From NCBI GenBank assembly GCA_002414505.1, contig DHZF01000039.1, positions 51,606-81,380 on the forward strand: DNA of 29,775 nt, given 5' to 3'. Numbering within the stretch: the first letter of the stretch is position 1; every line of letters begins with the position of its first letter. A model generated the notes under the pieces. The model did not search any database. It was given only the letters and a program-made list of their open reading frames with translations, and had not been told where the DNA came from. Source of the DNA: Hyphomonas sp. UBA5111 (lineage in GTDB: Bacteria > Pseudomonadota > Alphaproteobacteria > Caulobacterales > Hyphomonadaceae). This document shows positions 1 through 6,294 of this stretch, piece after piece. Position numbers and translations under genes: made by a program.

Positions 1-773
1 ACAGCCCGCAGGGGCCAATCGCCGATGTCATCAGCCTGCGTGACGGGGTCGATATCCTTCCGCTGGAGCCCGAAGAGTCCGAAAACCTGACGGCCGGCCT
101 TGCCTGGAATTCGAATACAGGTTTTTCCGCGACACTTGATGTCTACCAGATCGACGTCACCAACCGTCTGAGCACCTCCGCCGCCTTCTCGCTGACGGAT
201 GAGGAGCGTGCCGAACTGGCTGCGCTCGGCGTGGCAGGAGCGGACACGATCACAGCCGTCAACTTCTTCCAGAATGATTTTGACACCCAGACCAAGGGCG
301 TCGACCTGGTCCTGACCTACAAATACGAAGTCGGGCCGGGCGAGATGAATCTGACCGGTGCCTACAATTACAACAAGACCGAAGTGACAGGCGGGGATTT
401 CGCTGCGAATGAAACGGCAGCTGATCGGTTCGAGAAAGGCATTCCTGAGCATACCGGAAACCTTCAGGCCACCTACACGGTCGGAAACTGGGATGTGTTC
501 GGCCGGATGCGTTACTATGGTGAGTGGCGCGACTATTCTGGCAACTCTGATGGGGACATCTTCCAGGATTTCGGTGCAATGGTGCTGTTTGACCTCGGCG
601 CGACCTATCAGGTAAATGACAACATGAAAGTACGTGTTGGCGCAGAGAACGTCTTCGACCAGTATCCGGACGAAGCGACCTACCAGGCCAGCCGTGGACT
701 GATCTATTCGCGGAATGCCCCCTACGACACCGATGGCGGCCAGTATTATGTCCGCCTGGACTTCAGCTTCTGA
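1..773 (+). CDS. TonB-dependent receptor, C-terminal fragment (5' end outside window)
   Basis: The frame is open from the left edge (first full codon at base 3), so this is the C-terminal part of an outer-membrane receptor, about 256 residues of beta-barrel. Visible barrel signatures are the alternating strand YYVRLDFSF ending in Phe (typical C-terminal BAM signal), the strand-and-turn text DVYQIDVTNRLST, and VGAENVFDQYPDEA close to the end. It is a clear paralogue of the receptor at 2229-4904: both contain FFQNDF or FYQNDF, then YPDEA, then GLIYSRNAPYDTDGG. The GTG at 231 is an internal codon, not a start. The Tat-type aminotransferase gene begins 17 bases after the stop, so the two are probably co-transcribed. 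The substrate cannot be read from the fragment. Confidence 0.93.
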   Translation, partial: SPQGPIADVISLRDGVDILPLEPEESENLTAGLAWNSNTGFSATLDVYQIDVTNRLSTSAAFSLTDEERAELAALGVAGADTITAVNFFQNDFDTQTKGVDLVLTYKYEVGPGEMNLTGAYNYNKTEVTGGDFAANETAADRFEKGIPEHTGNLQATYTVGNWDVFGRMRYYGEWRDYSGNSDGDIFQDFGAMVLFDLGATYQVNDNMKVRVGAENVFDQYPDEATYQASRGLIYSRNAPYDTDGGQYYVRLDFSF

Positions 774-789
774 TCCCGAAGGACAGGAC

Positions 790-2082
790 ATGAAATTTAC
801 CAGACGACTGGTCATGAAGGGCGCCGCTGCGACAGCGGCGTCCTTTAATGTTGCCGCCGCATATGCCGGCCCCATTCCGCTATCCGAGGGCGAAGGCCCA
901 GAGATCAATCTCGCTCAGGACGAGATCTATTGGCAAAAGATCGCCGCGCAATACGACGTAACGCCGAATATCGTGAACTTCGAGAACGGCTATTGGGGCC
1001 TCATGGCCCGGCCGGTCATGGAAGCATTCTTTCGCCATACCGAACGCGTGAACCGGGAGAACTCCTCGTATGCGCGGCAGAATTTCTACAAGGACCTCCA
1101 GCCCATTCAGCAGCGACTCGCCGCGATGCTTGGCGCCGGCGATGATGAGATCGCACTAACACGAGGTGCCACGGAAGCTCTGCAGGCCCTGATCGGCGGT
1201 TACCGACTGCTGCAACCGGGCAACGCCGTCATGTATGCCGACCTCGACTATGATTCCATGCAAGTCGCGATGGAGACACTGGCCGAGCGGCATGGAGCGA
1301 GCGTCGTACGGATCGTCATTCCTGAGCCCGTCACCCATGATGAACTGGTTGAATTCTACCGTAACGCCCTGACCGAAAATCCGCAGGTTCGCCTGCTGCT
1401 GCTGACCCATATCAGCCACCGCACCGGCCTGAAAATACCCGTTCGCGAGATCGTGGAGATGGCACGCGAACACGGGGTGGATTGCGTCGTGGACGCCGCC
1501 CATTCCTGGGGACAGACAGATTTCCGAATCGACGATCTCGGTGCAGATTTTGTCGGGTTCAATCTGCACAAATGGATGGGCGCCCCCATTGGCGCCGGGC
1601 TTATGTATATTCGCCGCTCAAGACTGGCCGATATTGCCCCGAACATTTCTGAACGCCCGGACGGCATCGGCACCATCCACCACCGCCTGCACACGGGCAC
1701 GACAAATTTCGCAACCCTTCTGACCATAAATGATGCGCTTGATTTTCATGAAATGGTTGGCCCGGCTCACAAGGAAGCCCGGCTGGCCTATTTGCGCAAT
1801 CTCTGGGTCAGCGAGATGCGCAGCGAGGATCGTCTGGACATCCTCACACCTGATGACCCCCGGCTACATGCAGGCATCACATCGTTCAGGGTCAAAGGCA
1901 TGACCAGCGTGGACGCGAACAAGGATATCGTCCGGCGCTTGTCTCAGCATGGCGTGTTCACGGTCCATCGCACAGGTGTCTCGAACGGAGCATGTGTGCG
2001 GGTCACACCCGCCCTCTACAACACACCGGACGATTGCGTGAAACTTGTGGGCGCACTGCGACAGCTCCTGATGGAAAACTGA
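790..2082 (+). CDS. Tat-exported class V aminotransferase-fold PLP enzyme (isopenicillin N epimerase-like)
   Basis: The product is 430 residues. The ATG at 790 is chosen because AAGGACA lies just upstream and because the protein then starts with a twin-arginine signal (TRRLVMKGAAATAAS, residues 4-18) and an Ala-rich stretch ending near AYAG. The rest is a fold-type I, class V aminotransferase: TRGATEAL (124-131) fits the phosphate-binding segment, VVDAAH (233-238) supplies the Asp that contacts the PLP ring, and K261 in GFNLHKW is the expected Schiff-base lysine. Tat export fits a cofactor that must be loaded before export. Known family precedent: PvdN of Pseudomonas is a Tat-exported class V enzyme that modifies a siderophore in the periplasm. 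The adjacent receptors suggest, by inference, that this enzyme acts on an imported amine or amino-acid compound. The exact reaction (transamination, epimerisation or desulfuration) is unknown. Confidence 0.9.
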   Translation: MKFTRRLVMKGAAATAASFNVAAAYAGPIPLSEGEGPEINLAQDEIYWQKIAAQYDVTPNIVNFENGYWGLMARPVMEAFFRHTERVNRENSSYARQNFYKDLQPIQQRLAAMLGAGDDEIALTRGATEALQALIGGYRLLQPGNAVMYADLDYDSMQVAMETLAERHGASVVRIVIPEPVTHDELVEFYRNALTENPQVRLLLLTHISHRTGLKIPVREIVEMAREHGVDCVVDAAHSWGQTDFRIDDLGADFVGFNLHKWMGAPIGAGLMYIRRSRLADIAPNISERPDGIGTIHHRLHTGTTNFATLLTINDALDFHEMVGPAHKEARLAYLRNLWVSEMRSEDRLDILTPDDPRLHAGITSFRVKGMTSVDANKDIVRRLSQHGVFTVHRTGVSNGACVRVTPALYNTPDDCVKLVGALRQLLMEN

Positions 2083-2094
2083 CGAAATATGGTT

Positions 2095-2145
2095 GGAAGA
2101 CTGTGGCATGGCCGCGCCATGCATGCGGAATCGCTGCAGTCTTTC
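2095..2145 (+). other. Nested intercistronic RNA structure
   Basis: Between the aminotransferase stop and the next receptor, a 9-bp outer stem with one G-U pair (2095-2103 with 2137-2145) encloses a perfect 7-bp hairpin GCATGGC-CGC-GCCATGC (2106-2122). It is followed only by a short mixed T/C stretch, so it is at best a weak intrinsic terminator. It may instead be a processing or stability element. Confidence 0.4.
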
Positions 2146-2228
2146 GCCATTGTCATCAGGCTGTCATCGCTGTCCGCTTGTAACAGGTTGAACTGATCCA
2201 CTCATTCGTGGTTCCGCCTGAGGGGCTC

Positions 2229-4904
2229 ATGCGATCCGTCTTATTGTATCTGGCAAGCTGCGCCTTCCTGACAGTTCCGGCGGTCGCTCAGGACCATGCG
2301 ATCCGCATTCCGGCGGGGTCGCTCTCAGAGGCTTTGAACCTGCTGTCCGAACAGCTCGACACAGTCATCATCGCTGAATCCGCAGATCTGTCAGATATAC
2401 AGTCCGGACAGGTCACGGGCACCATGACGGCCCGCGAAGCCTTGAGCGCGCTGCTGGCAGATACGGACCTCGAATTCACTTCCAAGGTCAGCGGCGTGTG
2501 GGTGGTCCACCGGTCGGTGGAGCCTCAGCCCGGCTCACCACACTCCGCTCGCCCCCTTGCCCGTCCCACGCCCTTTGCGAGTTTCGAGCCCATCCGGATC
2601 TATGACACGGTAATCGTGACCGGCACCCGCGCTGGATCGCCGGCAATTGAGAGCCTCTCTCCGGTGGACGTACTGGATCGCGCGACGCTTGGCGCGCCGG
2701 TGTCAGATGATCTCACGGATGTGATCGCGGAAATCCTGCCCGGATTTTTCGCGCAACGTCGCCCGCTGAGCGATGGCGCAGTGTTCGTCAGGCCCTACAG
2801 CCTGCGAAACCTGTCCGCCGATCACACCCTCATCCTGGTCGATGGCAAACGCCGGCACCGGTCCGCCATGCTGAATGCCGGGGGATCGCAGTCACCGGAC
2901 CTTGCCATGATCCCGACCAACGCCATCGACCGGGTCGAAGTGCTGCGGGATGGCGCATCTGCCCAGTATGGATCCGACGCCATCGCCGGGGTGATCAATA
3001 TCATCACACGCCGGGACGCGATTACCGACGGATTTGCTCAGTACAGCCAGTATTATGAAGGTGACGGTGTCCAGAAACGCCTTGGCCTCGGCGCGGGGCA
3101 TCGAACAGGCACGCATGGCGTCCGCGTCAATCTCGATTACAGCCATGCCGCCGCGACGTCTCGCGCCCGGCAAAGACTGGACGCGATGGCGTATATGGAG
3201 GCGCATCCGGAGGCCAATCTCAGTGATCCCGTCCAGAAATGGGGCCAGCCGGAACGCGAGGATTTCCGTCTGTTGGCCAATGGTGACACAGCCACCGCTT
3301 TCGGAGAGATGTATGGCCTCGCCAGCCTGAGTTGGGGACAGGGCGTTTCCGATTTCAATTGGCGGAGCCCGGAAGCCCAAAGCGCCTATGCGGAAAGTGA
3401 CGCGTTCGAAGGCTGGACGCTGCGCGATGTGTACCCTCATGGGTTCAAACCCCAGTTCGGCCAGGAAGAGCGCGATAGCGCGGCCACGCTGGGCCTGAAG
3501 GGCAAGAGCGAAGCCGGCCTCCATTATGATGTCAGCGCCGGCTTTGGTGAGAACCAGATCGACTATTTTCTCTACAGCACGATCAACGCCTCCATGGGCC
3601 CCGCCAGCCCGTTCGAATTCGATGCCGGCGGCCTGCGCCAGCGCGAGTATAATCTGAACGCTGATTTTCAGACGGAATGGAGCGTGCCCGGCATTGCCGA
3701 AGGCCCGGTGGAATTGGCGTTTGGGCTGGAACGGAGAGTTGAACAATATACGACGCTGGCGGGCGATCTGGCCTCCTACGAAATCGGCCCCGGCGCTGCG
3801 GACGGGCTGACCTCGGGCTCGAACGGGTTTCCGGGCTATACGCCGCTACAGGCAAACACCCACGACCAGACCAACTGGGCCGCCTATATCGACGCGACGG
3901 CCCCTCTGACGGCGAGCACGCGGGCCGGGCTGGCTGTCAGGTTCGAAGACTTCGACTCTTTTGGGAGCCAGTTCATCGGCAAGCTGGCATTGCGGCAGGA
4001 TTTGACGGACACGCTTGCCTTTCGCGCGACGGCATCGACGGGTTTCAAGGCTCCCACGCCGGCGCAGCTCTATTCGGAACGCACCTCTCAGGGCGTGGAT
4101 GCTGAAACGCTCGACATTTTCACTGCGGGCCGGTTCACGCCCACTGGCGAGGTGGCCACCATTATCAGCCAAAGGCCGGACACCGATATCTCGTCACTTT
4201 CGCCAGAGACATCTGAAAGCCTTTCAGCTGGTCTCGTCTGGCAACCCATCCCGGGTCTCGCGGCGAGCCTCGATGCCTACAGTATAGACCTGCATGACCG
4301 GATCTTTACCTCAGACGAATTCATTCTGTCGCCGGAGGAGCGGGCCAGGCTGACCGCATTGGGCGTTCCCGGCGGAGAAAGCATTACCACCGTCTTCTTC
4401 TACCAGAATGACTTCGAGACGCGAACCAGCGGCGTGGATGTCGCCATCCGGTACGCAAACGACCTGGCTGGCGGAGCCCTGGACCTCGGGCTTACCTACA
4501 ACACCAATCATACCGCAGTTCTGAATGCCAGCTTCATTGACAACCCCTCCCGCGTGTCACGGTTCGAGAACCTTCATCCGCGCAATTCCATGCTGGCGAG
4601 CCTCCGCTACCAGAAGGACCGGATCATTGTGACGGGCAAGCTACGGCGCTTTGGCCCGTGGCAGGACTATCTGAACGAGGAGGGAGACCAGATACAGACA
4701 TTCGGGTCTGAAGTCTTCGTGGATGCGAGCATTGCCTTCGACCTGACAGACCGAACAGCCATCCGGGCAGGCGTGGAAAACCTGTTCAACGCCTACCCCG
4801 ATGAAGCAGAAAGGCAGGCCAGCAAGGGTCTGATATATTCCCGCAACGCGCCCTACGATACAGATGGCGGCCTCTTCTACATACGATACGATCTCAAACT
4901 CTGA
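2229..4904 (+). CDS. TonB-dependent receptor with N-terminal STN domain
   Basis: This is an outer-membrane active transporter of 891 residues. The ATG at 2229 is preferred over the GTG at 2208, since GAGGGG (2220-2225) precedes it and the protein then starts with a clean signal peptide (MRSVLLYLASCAFL..AVAQ). Residues about 22-92 form a Secretin/TonB N-terminal (STN) domain, followed by a Pro-rich linker, a TonB box-like DTVIVTG, a plug domain (LVDGKRRHRSA; VEVLRDGASAQYGSDAIAGVIN) and a 22-strand type barrel ending FYIRYDLKL. STN domains in FecA-type receptors signal to an inner-membrane anti-sigma factor, but no FecI/FecR-like pair is in this window. It is paralogous to the fragment at 1-773 (shared GLIYSRNAPYDTDGG) and more distantly to 6295-8916. 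The neighbouring Tat PLP enzyme suggests a nitrogen-containing substrate, but this is inference. Confidence 0.95.
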   Translation: MRSVLLYLASCAFLTVPAVAQDHAIRIPAGSLSEALNLLSEQLDTVIIAESADLSDIQSGQVTGTMTAREALSALLADTDLEFTSKVSGVWVVHRSVEPQPGSPHSARPLARPTPFASFEPIRIYDTVIVTGTRAGSPAIESLSPVDVLDRATLGAPVSDDLTDVIAEILPGFFAQRRPLSDGAVFVRPYSLRNLSADHTLILVDGKRRHRSAMLNAGGSQSPDLAMIPTNAIDRVEVLRDGASAQYGSDAIAGVINIITRRDAITDGFAQYSQYYEGDGVQKRLGLGAGHRTGTHGVRVNLDYSHAAATSRARQRLDAMAYMEAHPEANLSDPVQKWGQPEREDFRLLANGDTATAFGEMYGLASLSWGQGVSDFNWRSPEAQSAYAESDAFEGWTLRDVYPHGFKPQFGQEERDSAATLGLKGKSEAGLHYDVSAGFGENQIDYFLYSTINASMGPASPFEFDAGGLRQREYNLNADFQTEWSVPGIAEGPVELAFGLERRVEQYTTLAGDLASYEIGPGAADGLTSGSNGFPGYTPLQANTHDQTNWAAYIDATAPLTASTRAGLAVRFEDFDSFGSQFIGKLALRQDLTDTLAFRATASTGFKAPTPAQLYSERTSQGVDAETLDIFTAGRFTPTGEVATIISQRPDTDISSLSPETSESLSAGLVWQPIPGLAASLDAYSIDLHDRIFTSDEFILSPEERARLTALGVPGGESITTVFFYQNDFETRTSGVDVAIRYANDLAGGALDLGLTYNTNHTAVLNASFIDNPSRVSRFENLHPRNSMLASLRYQKDRIIVTGKLRRFGPWQDYLNEEGDQIQTFGSEVFVDASIAFDLTDRTAIRAGVENLFNAYPDEAERQASKGLIYSRNAPYDTDGGLFYIRYDLKL

Positions 4905-5332
4905 GGCCGTCTGGCCGGATAGCCGCACCGTGATGTTTCGGAACGACTCAGCTCGTCCCTACACGATCTTGCGCCAATTCGAGCGTCCCCCTTCCGCAGC
5001 GGTATGGCCACCGTTCGGGCAAGCGAGGCGATGCCTTCCGACACCCGCCGGAATAGTTGATACAGTGTATCAACACAATTCTTCCCAAAATCAAAGAACA
5101 GGCAGCTTTGTCCTAATCTTGCTCAAATATGCATGAACTGCAGCTTTGAGGCTCATCCGCACTAAAAAAGTCGGAAAAATCGTTCCCTTCTAAATACAAT
5201 GAGTTGGAAGGAGAGCGTTCAACTCAGAAAGACGAGGAGCGAAGTTACCGAACGGGGGTGTGCCATGCGTTCAAGCAAAATAAGTCAGCACAAAAGCAAG
5301 ACCTGTTGGAAAACGGGTAGAGGGAGCGTGCT
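4905..5332 (+). other. Intergenic region upstream of the ANTAR gene
   Basis: These 428 bases lack a convincing normal-size gene. They hold a 19-bp perfect palindrome (5056-5074), a direct repeat of GCAGCTTTG (5102 and 5140), a hairpin CTCAAA/TTTGAG around 5122-5150, an AT-rich stretch with TACAAT (5195-5200) that could be a -10 element but has no good -35, and a 7-bp stem TGAGTTG/CAACTCA (5200-5226) whose 13-base loop carries GGAAGGAG. A possible 23-codon ORF (5265-5336) ends at the ANTAR start. I see no classical terminator for the upstream receptor. Confidence 0.55.
5056..5074. promoter_or_regulatory. 19-bp perfect palindrome, probable operator
   Basis: GTTGATACA-G-TGTATCAAC is perfectly symmetric with 9-bp arms around one base. 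The one-base centre makes it a poor RNA hairpin and a good binding site for a dimeric repressor (TetR, GntR or LacI type). It lies about 260 bases upstream of the ANTAR gene. It does not resemble the site proposed for the TetR protein in this window, so its regulator is probably encoded elsewhere. Confidence 0.6.
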
Positions 5333-5336
5333 TTGA
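5265..5336 (+). CDS. Possible 23-residue upstream ORF overlapping the ANTAR start
   Basis: ATG at 5265 is preceded by GGGGG (5254-5258) at six bases and opens a 23-codon frame, MRSSKISQHKSKTCWKTGRG then SVL, whose TGA (5334-5336) overlaps the TTG start of the ANTAR gene and lies two bases before its ATG at 5339. The peptide is basic and matches no family I recognise. The only support is position: it could couple translation into the ANTAR gene. It may equally be chance. Confidence 0.2.
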   Translation: MRSSKISQHKSKTCWKTGRGSVL

Positions 5337-5938
5337 ACATGCCGGACCAAGCGAATCTCTCGGCACTTTCCGTGCTGGTTGTCGCTGCGGCGCAGGAAGA
5401 TGTCGCCAAAATTCAGGAGGGACTGCCAGCTGGCTCAACCTTCAGACAAGTGGATACATTCTCATTTTCTGAGGTATCCACGGACATCCTGCGTAGCACG
5501 CCCGATCTGCTCATCATCTCCTCTGCCTCCGTCGATCTTGAGCATATCGCCACAGCCGAACGATTGGCCACCGCGAAACAGCTCCCGATCATCTGGTTCG
5601 TCGGGCGTGATGAGGAAGGCCTTGCGCCACACGCTGTTCGCGCTGGCGTCACCTCATTCGTCGTCGATGGCCTCACCCCGTCGCGCATCGCCCCCCTGAT
5701 CACTGTCGCCCTGGAGCGGCATCGGCTGGTAACAGCCCTTCACGGCGAGTTGCAAAAATCAAAGGACAGCCTCGCCGCCCGAAAGATTGTGGAGCGCGCA
5801 AAAGGACTGCTCATGCAAACACGGGGCATGAGTGAAGAGGAAGCCTATAAAACGCTACGCTCAATGGCGATGCGTCAGGGGAAATCCCTGAAAAGTGTTT
5901 GTGACGCCCTCATTTCGATGTCCGACCTGTTACCTTGA
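5333..5938 (+). CDS. ANTAR-domain RNA-binding antiterminator with degenerate receiver (NasT/AmiR-like)
   Basis: The protein has 201 residues. Residues about 10-130 resemble a response-regulator receiver fold, and residues about 140-195 form an ANTAR domain, recognised by ERAKGLLMQTRGMSEEEAYKTL and the following LRSMAMRQGK. ANTAR proteins bind paired hexaloop hairpins in nascent mRNA and prevent termination. The receiver lacks the usual phosphorylation residues: AAAQED replaces the acidic pair after strand 1, IISSAS replaces the acceptor Asp, and VVDG replaces the conserved Lys, so phosphorelay control is unlikely. AmiR, which answers to a partner protein, is a known precedent. No NasS/AmiC-like partner or histidine kinase is in the window. 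The TTG at 5333 sits six bases after AGGGAG, and the ATG at 5339 is the alternative start. Its most likely target is the leader immediately downstream (6097-6178). Confidence 0.9.
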   Translation: MNMPDQANLSALSVLVVAAAQEDVAKIQEGLPAGSTFRQVDTFSFSEVSTDILRSTPDLLIISSASVDLEHIATAERLATAKQLPIIWFVGRDEEGLAPHAVRAGVTSFVVDGLTPSRIAPLITVALERHRLVTALHGELQKSKDSLAARKIVERAKGLLMQTRGMSEEEAYKTLRSMAMRQGKSLKSVCDALISMSDLLP

Positions 5939-6096
5939 TGTGACAGGGAAGATGGAACGCGTCAGATTTGTTTCCTCTGCACGAAGTTTCACCCAAGCAA
6001 AGCGAGTGTGCGCGAAATTTCGGCAAACGACGCTCATTCCCTATTGCGCATTACGTTCCCCTACCCAGCGTTTTTTTGACCTGAAAAGGTTTTAGC

Positions 6097-6178
6097 AAGT
6101 CCAAAGAGGGACTTCGGTTTCGAAGGCACAAAGGCGTGTCTTCTGCAGCCTTTAGCTGCCCTGGCCCAAAGGCGGGCC
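6097..6178 (+). promoter_or_regulatory. ANTAR-target RNA: tandem hexaloop hairpins in the receptor leader
   Basis: P1 (6097-6114) is AAGTCC, loop AAAGAG, GGACTT: a perfect 6-bp stem. P2 (6122-6143) is GAAGGCAC, loop AAAGGC, GTGTCTTC: 8 bp with one G-U pair. Seven bases separate them. Both loops have six bases with A first and G fourth, as in known ANTAR-binding RNA. A third such hairpin, GGCCC, loop AAAGGC, GGGCC, lies at 6163-6178. Between them is GCAGC-CTTTA-GCTGC (6145-6159), whose GCCTTT (6148-6153) is exactly complementary to the AAAGGC loops of P2 and of the third hairpin, allowing an alternative fold. The ANTAR gene ends about 160 bases upstream, and the controlled gene would be the receptor at 6295. 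A U-rich terminator is not evident, so the output step may differ from classical antitermination. Confidence 0.8.
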
Positions 6179-6259
6179 TCTCAAAACAAATTCGATCGCA
6201 GACGCTCAGGAGCGTTCTGTGACATCGGCTTACCGTCCGCTTACTGATGGACACATTGA

Positions 6260-6284
6260 ATTCGCCTGGGGGCGAATAGAGGGG
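6260..6284 (+). promoter_or_regulatory. Hairpin abutting the ribosome-binding site of the receptor gene
   Basis: ATTCGCC-TGGG-GGCGAAT (6260-6277) is a perfect 7-bp stem with a four-base loop. The Shine-Dalgarno AGAGGGG (6278-6284) starts on the very next base, ten bases before the ATG at 6295. The stem does not hide the site itself but could limit ribosome access or act as a standby element. CCTCT at 6177-6181, partly inside the third hexaloop hairpin, could pair with AGAGG, but only over five bases. Confidence 0.5.
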
Positions 6285-6294
6285 TCAATATATT

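Larger units (their letters stand above)
5939..6294 (+). other. 356-base leader between the ANTAR gene and the receptor gene
   Basis: I find no credible protein gene here. The first 130 bases show little beyond T7 at 6071-6077 and a small ACCT-GAAA-AGGT hairpin (6079-6090). Bases 6097-6178 contain four consecutive hairpins, three with A1/G4 hexaloops. A bulged hairpin lies at 6199-6219 (ACGCT-CAGG-AGCGT core), and a 7-bp hairpin abuts the ribosome-binding site at 6260-6277. I could not identify a convincing promoter (TTGACC at 6076-6081 has no matching -10) or a stem with a long U-tract. Confidence 0.7.

Noticed and set aside
231..773. Taking GTG 231 as the start of a 180-residue protein
   Set aside because: The frame is open to the left edge with continuous receptor barrel text, so this is an internal valine codon.
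5939..6060. GGAAC at 5954-5958 as an EcfG-type stress promoter
   Set aside because: No CGTT-like -10 is found at 16-17 bases spacing.
6076..6104. TTGACC at 6076-6081 as -35 of a promoter for the receptor
   Set aside because: At 17 bases spacing the -10 would read GTCCAA and the start would fall inside hairpin P1, destroying the ANTAR target.
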